A DNA stretch of 21,500 nucleotides from a virus, in IMG/VR virus record IMGVR_UViG_3300025889_001106, positions 1-21,500 of that record; one strand, written 5' to 3'. Under the pieces are notes generated by a model that made no database searches, had not been told where the DNA came from, and saw nothing but the letters and a program-made list of their open reading frames with translations. A program made the translations under genes and the position numbers. Position 1 is the first letter of the stretch. Each line of letters starts with the position of its first letter. Below, piece after piece: positions 1 to 5,888 of the stretch.

Positions 1-2
1 TA

Positions 3-536
3 GCAACATCAAGCAACTCAGCTTCAGATGATGGCGGTACAATTTTAATTACTGGACTTAATGCTTCATTCAATCAAATTTCAGAAACAATAACAATTGG
101 TGGTTCAGCATCTACAAATAGTTTTATAAGAGTTTTTTCTGCTCGTATGCTAACAGCAACAACAGGAGATGCAAATGTTGGAAACATAACCATAACAGTA
201 GATTCAAAAACTGTAGCTTACATAGCAGTTGGCTATGGTTCTAATTTAAGTGCTATTTATACTGTTCCAGCAAACAAAAGAGCATGGATTATATCTGCAT
301 CTATTGGAATGAGTAAGCAAAAAGAATTAGAATCTAAAATTATGGCTAAAGGTATCAATAATGGAAATGTATGGAACGCAGTAGGTTATCAATCATCATT
401 TAGTGTTCCAGTTTATAGGAAATTTGAAATACCTATTTTGATAGATCAAAAACATGATATAGAAATTCGTGCTAAAGCAGATGCCACTTGTGCAGTATCA
501 GCTTCATTTAGTTTATACTTAGAGGATTATCATTAA
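3..536 (+). CDS. Virion structural protein, 5'-truncated by the window edge
   Basis: The reading frame is open from the first bases of the window, so the gene begins outside it. The 177 visible residues run to a TAA at 534-536. The ATG at 147 is probably internal, because the upstream in-frame translation continues smoothly as Ser/Thr/Gly/Asn-rich beta-type sequence. The protein has no membrane segment. It resembles beta-rich virion proteins of marine phages that carry repeated ITI/TGLNA-type strands near their start. Its place just before the holin fits the end of a late tail or virion-protein block. The TAA overlaps the holin ATG by one base. I recognise the style rather than a specific family, so its exact role (fibre, decoration or receptor-binding accessory) is unknown. 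Confidence 0.6.
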   Translation, partial: ATSSNSASDDGGTILITGLNASFNQISETITIGGSASTNSFIRVFSARMLTATTGDANVGNITITVDSKTVAYIAVGYGSNLSAIYTVPANKRAWIISASIGMSKQKELESKIMAKGINNGNVWNAVGYQSSFSVPVYRKFEIPILIDQKHDIEIRAKADATCAVSASFSLYLEDYH

Positions 537-913
537 TGTGGTTTAATCTTTTAGGAATGGCATTTAAAACTGGTGCTGATATTTATAAAAATAGAACAGA
601 ATCAAGAAGACTAGAATCAGAAGCACAAAGATTGCATTATGAGCGTATGGCTCGTGGCGAAGTAGAGTATCAATCAAAAATTATAGACGCAAATAATAAT
701 GGGTGGAAAGATGAATTCGTATTAATCTTAGTTTCTGCACCGGTCATGTTATTAATTTGGTCGGTATTTTCAGATGACGCAGAAATAAAAAATAAGCTAG
801 ATACTTTTTTTAATTATTTCAATACTATGCCTCTATGGTATCAGGCCTTGTTTATAGGAGTAGTGAGTGCAATTTATGGACTTAAAGGTGCTGACATCTT
901 CAAAAGAAAATAA
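536..913 (+). CDS. Holin, 3TM/GTA-holin type
   Basis: This 125-residue protein has a charged N-terminal half (about residues 15-55, rich in Arg/Glu, probably helical). A WKDEFVLI motif follows at about 57-64, then a hydrophobic helix at about 60-78 and a second at about 98-115, with a basic C-terminus. A basic helical region followed by W-K-D-E-F and membrane helices is the usual arrangement of the 3TM holin family found in gene transfer agents and many alphaproteobacterial phages. Such holins permeabilise the inner membrane at lysis. The gene is coupled to the preceding virion gene by TAATG. No endolysin is seen next to it in this window. The family call is by pattern; membrane topology is inferred. 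Confidence 0.72.
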   Translation: MWFNLLGMAFKTGADIYKNRTESRRLESEAQRLHYERMARGEVEYQSKIIDANNNGWKDEFVLILVSAPVMLLIWSVFSDDAEIKNKLDTFFNYFNTMPLWYQALFIGVVSAIYGLKGADIFKRK

Positions 914-1139
914 TTACATAAGAGTTACTGTTGTTATTTCTTATTTAATTTTAAAAGAAAATGAACACGATCATAGCGTAGTTTTAATTGATGATTGTTA
1001 TCCTGAAATGATTAATACTCATAATTTAATAAACAATTTAAGGTCTAATGATAATTATAAAATAACAGCATTAGAGTACAATTATGAAAGTATCCCATTT
1101 CATGACACACACCCTTACTTAGCTAATACAGTTCATTAA
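867..1139 (+). CDS. Small conserved-looking phage protein of unknown function
   Basis: This encodes up to 90 residues. The GTG at 867 has an AGGAG six bases upstream (856-860); an in-frame ATG at 876 is the alternative start. Both lie inside the holin gene, which ends at 913. The sequence after 913 has no in-frame start, so the overlap must be used if the gene is real. The translation is balanced and protein-like, with an acidic LIDDCYPE stretch and a His-rich C-terminus. Its stop shares TTAA with the stop of the convergent nuclease gene at 1136. I do not recognise the family. The clean SD and the exact convergent junction argue that it is genuine. Confidence 0.6.
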   Translation: MQFMDLKVLTSSKENNYIRVTVVISYLILKENEHDHSVVLIDDCYPEMINTHNLINNLRSNDNYKITALEYNYESIPFHDTHPYLANTVH

Positions 1140-1609
1140 ATAGGCAAGATATAATACTTATTACCTTCATGATATTGACTTGTTTTAGATTGTGGCAACA
1201 TATCTAATATTTGATTAATTGTTTTAAAAACTAATTTATCTCTAAAACAAAATACAATCCAATATTCTGTATATTTAGTATCGCACATAACCATTTCCCA
1301 AGCACAATATTTTTTAAGGTCTTTATGTTTTAATTTATTAGATGCTTTGATTTCAGCGTAGAGCTGTTTTTCTTTATTGTAGCAAAAATAGTCCGGTTGG
1401 GCTATCATAAGTCCTAACTTAGTCCAATGAGGTATAGGACTTTCAAATAAATTTTCATTTGAATTAAGAAGTAACTTTTTATAATTGTAACCTTTTTCTA
1501 TGCAGTAATCTTCAAACCTTTTTTCTGCAAATTTAGGATCGTAATTTTTAACTCGTTCCATATATGATTCTTTATTTAATTTTCCCTGGTCAAATATCTT
1601 TTTTTCCAT
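1136..1609 (-). CDS. PD-(D/E)XK-type nuclease (resolvase/VRR-NUC-like)
   Basis: The 157-residue protein contains the restriction-nuclease-fold signature. P72-D73 lies in a QPDYF strand and E86-I87-K88 in LYAEIKAS, 12 residues later, followed by a Lys-rich helix and DLKKYCAWE (about 97-105). This fits a small single-domain PD-(D/E)XK nuclease of the kind used by phages to resolve branched DNA, or a VRR-NUC-like enzyme. It is the last gene of the leftward early operon. Its ATG overlaps the preceding coiled-coil gene by 20 bases and has no good SD, so translation is probably coupled. Substrate is unknown; a recombination or replication role is inferred from context and fold. Confidence 0.6.
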   Translation of the reverse strand: MEKKIFDQGKLNKESYMERVKNYDPKFAEKRFEDYCIEKGYNYKKLLLNSNENLFESPIPHWTKLGLMIAQPDYFCYNKEKQLYAEIKASNKLKHKDLKKYCAWEMVMCDTKYTEYWIVFCFRDKLVFKTINQILDMLPQSKTSQYHEGNKYYILPI

Positions 1610-1784
1610 TTAATTTAATTCTAAGCGCATTGACAGCATTCTGCAAAAATTGTTTTTGTTTGGTAAGCATATCAACTTCTTCCAATAGGGATTGTATTGT
1701 TTCTTTTTGTTCATCAATAATTCTCTCAAGATCGCAACTGCCTCTATCATCTATCTTCCTAAATCTCTTTGCGTTGTTATCCAT
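1590..1784 (-). CDS. Small coiled-coil protein, unknown function
   Basis: This encodes 64 residues. After a basic N-terminus, residues about 18-60 form one predicted long helix with heptad-like Leu/Ile spacing (LERIIDEQ, IQSLLEEV, LTKQKQFLQ). This suggests a dimerising coiled coil. The gene overlaps its upstream neighbour (ending at 1751) by 34 bases and its downstream nuclease by 20 bases, typical of this packed operon and the main support for it being real. No catalytic motif is visible. It could be a DNA-binding accessory or an adaptor for the adjacent nuclease, but nothing in the sequence proves this. Confidence 0.55.
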   Translation of the reverse strand: MDNNAKRFRKIDDRGSCDLERIIDEQKETIQSLLEEVDMLTKQKQFLQNAVNALRIKLNGKKDI

Positions 1785-2095
1785 GTTATCAAATACTTCA
1801 AATATGACTGTAGATTTGCGTACTTTGATTTAGATTTACTATGTTTCTTTTCCGCTTCTACTAATCCGTTAATATGTTTTAAGTACCTCTCATCTGCAAT
1901 CGCATAACACTTTGCTTCAGATAAGCTACAATTATATTTTTTCTTATATTCAAGAGTGAGTTGAGATTCTAGTATTTTTTTATGTTCTTCTAAAAGCCGT
2001 TCATAATAAGCATCTTCCGACTGTGCTTCTGATGCTTCATCTAATTCTTGTTTGATTTGATCTGCTGTCTTTAATTCAAAGTCAAAACTACTCAT
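1751..2095 (-). CDS. Helical early protein, unknown function
   Basis: This encodes 114 residues. The sequence is mostly charged and helix-favouring: an acidic N-terminal third (KQELDEASEAQSEDAYYE) and a Lys-rich C-terminal part with a KHSKSKSKY stretch. The start is well supported by GAAGGGAAGG just upstream of the ATG. A region at about 60-80 (LSEAKCYAIADERYL) could pack as a small helical domain. No motif is recognised. It lies between a 55-residue gene and a coiled-coil gene in the leftward early operon, so a role in DNA metabolism or host takeover is possible but unproven. Confidence 0.6.
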   Translation of the reverse strand: MSSFDFELKTADQIKQELDEASEAQSEDAYYERLLEEHKKILESQLTLEYKKKYNCSLSEAKCYAIADERYLKHINGLVEAEKKHSKSKSKYANLQSYLKYLITWITTQRDLGR

Positions 2096-2131
2096 ATGCC
2101 TTCCCTTCTTTTTTGTTATATTTTTTTTAGA

Positions 2132-2299
2132 TTAACTCTCTATGTAAATAGGGTAAGCTAATCTAGATTCTTTGATTCGTTTCTTCACTTCTTTAATCTC
2201 CTCATCTATCTTTAGACAAGCTAGACTATAGTATGAATCCTTACAGAATTGATTGCTCCATTTATTCTGCAACGATTGAAGTTGAAACAAATCGTTCAT
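2132..2299 (-). CDS. Small helical early protein (55 residues)
   Basis: This short gene lies where the leftward operon would otherwise have a gap. The ATG is at 2299-2297 and the TAA at 2134-2132, giving 55 codons. The translation starts MNDLFQLQSLQ, continues through a Cys/Tyr-containing middle and ends in a charged helix (IDEEIKEVKKRIKESR) followed by AYPIYIES. The gene begins 38 bases inside its upstream neighbour in another frame, matching the overlap habit of the operon. The SD is weak (GAAG upstream). The well-formed amphipathic helix and exact tiling support it as real. Function is unknown. Confidence 0.55.
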   Translation of the reverse strand: MNDLFQLQSLQNKWSNQFCKDSYYSLACLKIDEEIKEVKKRIKESRLAYPIYIES

Positions 2300-2465
2300 C
2301 GTTGTCTTCATTTTTTTTTATCAACGCCTTTCTAAACTTGACAGAAGAAATAGTAACTTTGTCAAATTTGTCCGGATTGTTATGTTTCATAGCGTCTTCA
2401 ATATCCTTATAAATAACTTCTACGTCAAACGTACCTTCATAAGTGTATATTTTCCTAATCGCCAT
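2262..2465 (-). CDS. Small early protein, unknown function (67 residues)
   Basis: I place the start at the ATG at 2465, giving 67 residues beginning MAIRKIYTY. The frame stays open to an ATG at 2576, but that extension is Phe/Leu/Cys-rich and unlike a natural N-terminus. It has no SD and is encoded by a long inverted repeat. The core protein has a beta-like start (YTYEGTFDVEVIY) and a Lys-rich middle. No SD is obvious at 2465 either. A weak promoter-like pair (TTGCGA, 17 bases, TATAAA on the minus strand) sits immediately upstream, so a leaderless or internally initiated transcript is conceivable. The family is not recognised. Confidence 0.55.
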   Translation of the reverse strand: MAIRKIYTYEGTFDVEVIYKDIEDAMKHNNPDKFDKVTISSVKFRKALIKKNEDNDERFVSTSIVAE

Positions 2466-2504
2466 AAACTTTTTATATATGAAAAATCTAATATTCGCAA
2501 GGTA

Positions 2505-2565
2505 CACTAGGGCAAAAGTTACAACAAAAGAGGGAATTTTGTTACAAAGGAACAATGCCCTAGTG
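2505..2565. repeat. Long nested inverted repeat in an intergenic gap of the early operon
   Basis: Two perfect 10-base arms, CACTAGGGCA (2505-2514) and TGCCCTAGTG (2556-2565), enclose a second 7-base stem, AACAAAA (2523-2529) with TTTTGTT (2537-2543), around a 7-base loop. The element nearly fills the 110-base space between the putative ssDNA-binding gene and the 67-residue gene, in an operon where other neighbours overlap. No T-run follows on either strand, so it is not a simple intrinsic terminator. It may be an RNA structure, processing site or protein-binding dyad. Confidence 0.6.
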
Positions 2566-2575
2566 CGAGAAACCA

Positions 2576-3127
2576 TTATTTTAAAAAGTTAATTTTGTAA
2601 ATATCTTTTAACATCAGAATCATCTTATTAAGATTATCTTTTGTAGGTTCTAAGAACTTACCCTCAATACTACTTTTTATAATTGCCGTGCAAAATATTT
2701 GCTGTTCTTTAAGCAACTGTGGATTTGTTAATTCCTTTTCAAGTTTATTAGGATTAAAACTTGTAGGACTATTATCTTCCACTATATTTGCGTGATGATC
2801 CGGTTCATAATTAGACAAGTCATCATCAATTGGAATATCATCTGCATTTCCACTTTGATTAAAACTTTGAATTAACAAATTACCCGATTCTTGATCCTTC
2901 ATCACATAATGATAAGCAACATCTTTGCCTTGTGGTTGCCATGTATTAAAGGTAATTGACACTTTTTCGCCTTCTTTGACAAAAGTCGGACAAAACTTGC
3001 CCTTAATAATATACAACTCATTTTCTATTTTTATTTTATGAGTTACTTTATCATCGTTTAGTTTATTATTATTTTTATCAACATAATTGTGATAAACTTT
3101 ATCTATTACGCCTACTATTCTACCCAT
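2576..3127 (-). CDS. Putative ssDNA-binding / recombination accessory protein
   Basis: This encodes 183 residues. The first 80 or so alternate short beta strands (IVGVIDKVYHNYV, HKIKIENELYIIKG, KVSITFNTW), compatible with a small OB-type barrel. A linker rich in Asn/Ser/Asp follows, containing DDIPIDDD at about 96-103, which resembles the acidic tail of SSB proteins. The last 55 residues form a helical domain. The gene directly follows the exonuclease gene, sharing one base at 3127, and has a strong SD (GAAAGGAAGG). Exonuclease plus ssDNA-binding or annealing protein is a common phage recombination pair. No signature motif confirms it, so SSB-like is an inference from layout and composition; an unrelated early protein remains possible. 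Confidence 0.4.
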   Translation of the reverse strand: MGRIVGVIDKVYHNYVDKNNNKLNDDKVTHKIKIENELYIIKGKFCPTFVKEGEKVSITFNTWQPQGKDVAYHYVMKDQESGNLLIQSFNQSGNADDIPIDDDLSNYEPDHHANIVEDNSPTSFNPNKLEKELTNPQLLKEQQIFCTAIIKSSIEGKFLEPTKDNLNKMILMLKDIYKINFLK

Positions 3128-3861
3128 TAGACCTTCCTTTCAGTTAATTGATATAGTTTCAAACACGCAAGAAAACAATCTCGCATTGAGGAGTCTATAT
3201 CGTACTCACACAATTTCATTTTACCTTTTTTAGGAAAATTAGCGATTACACCTTTTTTAATTTGTATCCCTAATTCTTCTTCAATCGCCATGGCATAACC
3301 GGCCACTTGTAATAAATATCCATGATAGATACCGGAAGATGTTTTCCAGTCATACATAATATAATTACCATCTTCATCTTTAAACAAAGCATCTGCTGTG
3401 CCGGTATAATTATATTTCATGGAAAATACTTTACGTTCCAGGGATACCATCGTTAAGTTTTTACAAGTTGCTTCATACCAATCCACAAATTGATTAAAGG
3501 CATTTAATTCTTCTTTAACATCTGTTTTAGGTTTGATTCCATATTCAATATAATTTTCTATATATTCATGGACTAGTGTTCCTATATCACCAGCTTTATC
3601 CCTAGTTTGGTTGGGTGCTTTTTGAATACTTTTGGCAATATCTTCTAATTGCTCTAAAGAATATTCTTCATTTGGCATAACTAATTCTAAGAATTTAAGT
3701 TTGCACATTTTTGCCGCCCAATTAGCCATAGCTGATTTGTTACCAATAATTCCAACTATTGATGTCATGTTAGCTACTTGTTTATTATCGCAATAGTATT
3801 TGTGTTCGCCTGGATCAAATTGTAACTGAATTTGACCATCGTACAGTTGATATGTCTTCAT
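3127..3861 (-). CDS. PD-(D/E)XK exonuclease (phage RecB/Cas4-like)
   Basis: The 244-residue protein has the motifs of the phage exonuclease branch of the PD-(D/E)XK superfamily: H99 in GTLVHEYIE, E142 in LERKV, G154-TAD157, the catalytic pair D171-W-K173 in MYDWKTS, and Q185 in LLQVAGYA. The order H, E, D, DxK, QxxxY is that of RecB-like and Cas4-like nucleases. It probably resects DNA ends in recombination or replication, with the neighbouring 183-residue protein as a candidate partner. The start has an AGAGAGG SD. The gene begins 47 bases inside the XRE regulator gene, so the two are likely coupled. Strand preference and cofactor are not visible from sequence. Confidence 0.82.
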   Translation of the reverse strand: MKTYQLYDGQIQLQFDPGEHKYYCDNKQVANMTSIVGIIGNKSAMANWAAKMCKLKFLELVMPNEEYSLEQLEDIAKSIQKAPNQTRDKAGDIGTLVHEYIENYIEYGIKPKTDVKEELNAFNQFVDWYEATCKNLTMVSLERKVFSMKYNYTGTADALFKDEDGNYIMYDWKTSSGIYHGYLLQVAGYAMAIEEELGIQIKKGVIANFPKKGKMKLCEYDIDSSMRDCFLACLKLYQLTERKV

Positions 3862-4141
3862 GTTTGTACCTCTCTTTTGTTATTGTTAAGTCTTGTGAAA
3901 AATAATCTATAGGTTTTTTTAAGATTAAGGACAAACGCCATAAATTATAAAAAGGAATAGCATTCGTACCTTTTTCATATTTTTGTATTTGTTGAAATGT
4001 TACACCTATAGCATTTGACAATTCTGTTTGAGTTAATCCATATTTTCTTAATGGATCACTATGAACAAAATTTATTCTTGCGTGCTTTAATCTTTTACCG
4101 ATTAAAACTTTAGCTTCTGTTGGAGTTGTATATTGTTTCAT
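3815..4141 (-). CDS. XRE/Cro-family HTH transcriptional regulator
   Basis: This 108-residue protein carries a classical Cro/CI-type helix-turn-helix at about 35-75: LTQTELSNAIGVTFQQIQ, then KYEKGTNAIPFYNLWRLS. An extra basic N-terminus precedes it, and a short C-terminal tail replaces the LexA-like cleavage domain, so self-cleavage is not expected. The SD (AAGGAT) is good. It lies in the middle of the leftward early operon rather than at the divergent control region. A plausible role is timing control, perhaps by binding the ACTGT/ACAGT dyads at 5889-5963; that link is an inference. Presence of this gene alone does not show lysogeny, since no integrase is seen. Confidence 0.8.
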   Translation of the reverse strand: MKQYTTPTEAKVLIGKRLKHARINFVHSDPLRKYGLTQTELSNAIGVTFQQIQKYEKGTNAIPFYNLWRLSLILKKPIDYFSQDLTITKERYKHEDISTVRWSNSVTI

Positions 4142-4144
4142 ATT

Positions 4145-4333
4145 TTATCCTTTATATTTATCTAGCCATTCAAGTAATTCTTTACCTTTGGTTTCATCTC
4201 GCCAAGTAAAACTTGTATTACAATCTTGGCATTGTCTAATACCGGCATCATTTACGTAAATCCATTTACTGTTACAATAAATGCAATTTATATTATCAGC
4301 ACAATGTGCTTTATCTATTTTTGTTGAGTACAC
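4145..4333 (-). CDS. Zinc-ribbon small protein
   Basis: This 62-residue protein has two CxxC knuckles, C17-x2-C20 and C35-x2-C38, separated by 14 residues, forming a zinc ribbon with aromatic residues (W24, Y26) between them. The start is a GTG preceded by GGGAGAGG. It overlaps the end of the upstream lipoprotein gene by 23 bases. Zinc ribbons of this size in phages usually contact nucleic acid or RNA polymerase. No further domain is present, so a regulatory or accessory role is only a guess. Confidence 0.65.
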   Translation of the reverse strand: MYSTKIDKAHCADNINCIYCNSKWIYVNDAGIRQCQDCNTSFTWRDETKGKELLEWLDKYKG

Positions 4334-4622
4334 TATGACCTCTCCCTTCTAAGCAGTTAATAGTTATTAGTTGATATTGATCAGTTGCTTTAGGCGATAG
4401 CCATAACAGCTTAGGCCTAATTAACCAATTGTAACCTTTTTTAGTAGATTCAATTAAAAGATTAGTATGTTTTTTGGCTTGATATTCACAATGTTGAATA
4501 TCGTTTGTTATTTCTACAGCTTTGCTTTCATGAAAAGTACCACTTCTACCGGAAGTATCTATGATAGGTTTGTAAGCACAAGCGTTAAGAATTATCGCAA
4601 TTAGTATTATCGCTTTTTTCAT
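4311..4622 (-). CDS. Predicted lipoprotein expressed from the early operon
   Basis: This 103-residue protein starts with MKK, a short hydrophobic core (residues 4-12) and a lipobox L12-N13-A14-C15, a type II signal peptide; Asn at -2 is unusual. The mature part is about 88 residues with two further Cys (in QHCEYQ and INCLEG). It is soluble-looking, with a SGRSGTFHESKA stretch near its start. A good AGAGGG SD precedes the ATG. In Gram-negative hosts it would be lipid-anchored in the periplasm or outer membrane. It is transcribed with early genes and away from the holin, so it is not an obvious Rz1 spanin. Superinfection exclusion, as with early phage lipoproteins such as T5 Llp, is one possibility and is inferred. 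Confidence 0.65.
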   Translation of the reverse strand: MKKAIILIAIILNACAYKPIIDTSGRSGTFHESKAVEITNDIQHCEYQAKKHTNLLIESTKKGYNWLIRPKLLWLSPKATDQYQLITINCLEGRGHSVLNKNR

Positions 4623-4782
4623 TTTTCCCTCTTTGTTTTAGTTTATTCAATCTATGATATAAATCAATTTCATGTTTTGGTATCATAGGTTTTTTGTGTG
4701 CATACTCATGTTGAATTAAATCATTTTGAATAGTTTTAAACACATAATTTAGTTCTTCTTTTGATAATCGCAACACAAACAT
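4585..4782 (-). CDS. Small early protein, unknown function (65 residues)
   Basis: This encodes 65 residues, largely one or two helices (LSKEELNYVFKTIQNDLIQ, then IDLYHRLNKLKQRG), with a polar Asn/Lys/Asp tail. The pattern resembles short phage proteins that bind a host partner or DNA. The SD is weak (GGATAT upstream of an A-run). Coding is supported by overlaps of 38 bases with the lipoprotein gene and 34 bases with the preceding gene. No motif is recognised. Confidence 0.5.
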   Translation of the reverse strand: MFVLRLSKEELNYVFKTIQNDLIQHEYAHKKPMIPKHEIDLYHRLNKLKQRGKNEKSDNTNCDNS

Positions 4783-4955
4783 TTTTTTATATATCCATTA
4801 TAATCATTGACTATAATGTCCCTCGCTATTTTAATTGTTGGTGCAAACCTAAATGATTGCAACCTACTAGTGTCAATTATCATATTTAAAAATTCAGATA
4901 ATTCTTTTTTATCCATTTTTGTAATTTTCTGCCTATCTACATCTAGTACCCACAT
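4749..4955 (-). CDS. Small early protein, unknown function (68 residues)
   Basis: This encodes 68 residues and begins MWVLDVDRQKI, with a very good AGGGAGG SD. A helical acidic/basic middle (MDKKELSEFLNMIID) is followed by a C-terminal tail with K-C-L-C-C-D. The three clustered Cys could bind metal or be redox active, but are too few for a standard finger. The stop-start junction with the next upstream gene shares one base at 4955. The family is unknown. Confidence 0.55.
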   Translation of the reverse strand: MWVLDVDRQKITKMDKKELSEFLNMIIDTSRLQSFRFAPTIKIARDIIVNDYNGYIKKCLCCDYQKKN

Positions 4956-5284
4956 TAGTTCCTCCCTATTTTTGAGTAAGTTGATTCTATTTTTTTATAT
5001 ATTTCTTTACAAAATTGTTGCCACTTATCAGTTTCAATATGTTCACAAAGTTCACTAAGTTGTTTTCTCACACTTTCCTCAGCCTCTTTTTCTGCCTCTA
5101 AAGAAAATAGTTTATCTTGCATTTTAGAAAACGCTCTAATGAAATGAATCAAATGCATATCAAGTATTTTAAAACTCGTTTTATGCGTTTCTGACCAATA
5201 AGTTAGTCCTTCATCTAACATATCGCTAGGCACTGCTCGTTCCTCAATCAACGATTGTATTTTTAGTAGTTTTTTTATTTGCAT
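4955..5284 (-). CDS. Early protein, unknown function (109 residues)
   Basis: This encodes 109 residues, mostly helical. There is an N-terminal helix (QIKKLLKIQSLIEERA), a central Trp/His-containing part (LTYWSETHKTSFKILDMHLIHF) and a charged helical stretch from about 50 to 100 with many Glu/Lys. A strong GGGAGG SD lies in front of the ATG. The upstream 28-residue membrane-peptide gene ends one base before this start. The aromatic and charged pattern does not match a family I know; a DNA-replication accessory or host-interaction role are both possible. Confidence 0.55.
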   Translation of the reverse strand: MQIKKLLKIQSLIEERAVPSDMLDEGLTYWSETHKTSFKILDMHLIHFIRAFSKMQDKLFSLEAEKEAEESVRKQLSELCEHIETDKWQQFCKEIYKKIESTYSKIGRN

Positions 5285-5285
5285 A

Positions 5286-5372
5286 TTATTCCTCCCATTT
5301 AAAAATTATTGCTAATATACTATACAAAGTAAGTATTATTATTATTCCAGCACAAAAGACAAATGTTCCCAT
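5286..5372 (-). CDS. Small single-pass membrane peptide (28 residues)
   Basis: The ATG at 5372-5370 and the TAA at 5288-5286 define 28 residues, nearly all a membrane helix: MGTFVFCAG, then IIII-LTLYSILAIIF, ending KWEE. A GCGGAGGAA SD precedes it. The gene fits exactly between the 118-residue gene (ending at 5374) and the 109-residue gene (starting at 5284), with one-base gaps. Exact tiling plus a good SD make it likely to be translated. It could be an inner-membrane modulator of the host, for example blocking superinfection or a membrane enzyme; the role is unproven. Confidence 0.55.
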   Translation of the reverse strand: MGTFVFCAGIIIILTLYSILAIIFKWEE

Positions 5373-5373
5373 A

Positions 5374-5730
5374 TTAATATTCCTCCGCTTTCATTATGGT
5401 TAAAACTCTCGTAGTGATTTCTGCATTACTTGGGTCTTCCGAGCCATGTTTCATGCTGTTGTCATAATAATCAATTTTCCAAAAAAATTTTATATTATTT
5501 ACATGAAATGAACCCATGTCATGCTCTTGAAAGGGATCGTTATTTTCATTGAAATCATAATCAATTTCAAAATCCCTAACTTGTTTTAGAACAGCTTGTC
5601 TAAACGGCAAAGCGTAAACTCCGCTTGTTAAAATAATTCTATTGTTGCCGTCAGTTTGATTGATATTTCCATCGCCGATGGATTTTCTTAAAGCATCATT
5701 AAGCGATGCTATTGTTTTGTTGTCGTTCAT
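5374..5730 (-). CDS. Early protein, unknown function (118 residues)
   Basis: This encodes 118 residues with an AGAGGG SD. After a short helix (IASLNDALRKSIG) comes a beta-rich domain (NRIILTSGVYAL, DFEIDYDFNEN, MGSFHVNNIKFFWKIDYYD, ITTRVLTIMKAEEY). The middle is acidic and aromatic. This length and pattern match a family of small phage early proteins of unknown function (DUF3768-like in spirit: TSGVYALP, D-F-x-x-x-N-D-P-F-x-E-H-D-x-G, F-W-K-I-D-Y-Y-D). The DUF3768 resemblance is from memory and would need a profile search. Its start lies 32 bases inside the first gene of the operon. Confidence 0.62.
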   Translation of the reverse strand: MNDNKTIASLNDALRKSIGDGNINQTDGNNRIILTSGVYALPFRQAVLKQVRDFEIDYDFNENNDPFQEHDMGSFHVNNIKFFWKIDYYDNSMKHGSEDPSNAEITTRVLTIMKAEEY

Positions 5731-5875
5731 GTTTTCCCTCTAGTTTGTTTTTTATTTTTAGTAATTTGGTAGGATAGTCTATCGTAGAATTAGTAAAAGT
5801 TTTTTTTGGATAATGTATTAATTGTTTTTCAATTAAATCAATTAACATATCTTTTTCAACTTTTGTTAGTACCAT
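5699..5875 (-). CDS. First gene of the leftward early operon (58 residues, unknown)
   Basis: The ATG is at 5875-5873, with GTAGGGAG just upstream, and the TAA is at 5701-5699. The 58 residues begin MVLTKVEKDMLIDLIEKQL, a clear amphipathic helix, followed by a Tyr/Pro/Thr-rich middle and a basic helix (LLKIKNKLEGKHERQQ). The basic charge suggests nucleic-acid contact. The gene directly borders the divergent operator region, so it is the first product of the leftward transcript. It overlaps the following gene by 32 bases. The family is not recognised; the SD and position give reasonable support. Confidence 0.6.
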   Translation of the reverse strand: MVLTKVEKDMLIDLIEKQLIHYPKKTFTNSTIDYPTKLLKIKNKLEGKHERQQNNSIA

Positions 5876-5888
5876 AACTCCCTACTAT

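Noticed and set aside
1564-2000. Plus-strand open frames at 1564-1833 and 1692-1907
   Set aside because: They are antisense to the well-supported leftward genes, are Phe/Cys/Ser/Leu-rich in a shadow-like way and have no SD.
2465-2576. N-terminal extension of the 67-residue gene to the ATG at 2576
   Set aside because: It would translate the inverted repeat, has no SD and has unnatural composition, so the ATG at 2465 was chosen.
3815-4141. Evidence for lysogeny
   Set aside because: An XRE regulator is present, but no integrase, attachment site or CI-type cleavable repressor is visible, so temperate life style is not claimed.
4807-5058. Plus-strand 83-codon open frame
   Set aside because: Antisense to two tiled early genes; its Phe/Ile/Leu-rich product reads as the complement of coding sequence.
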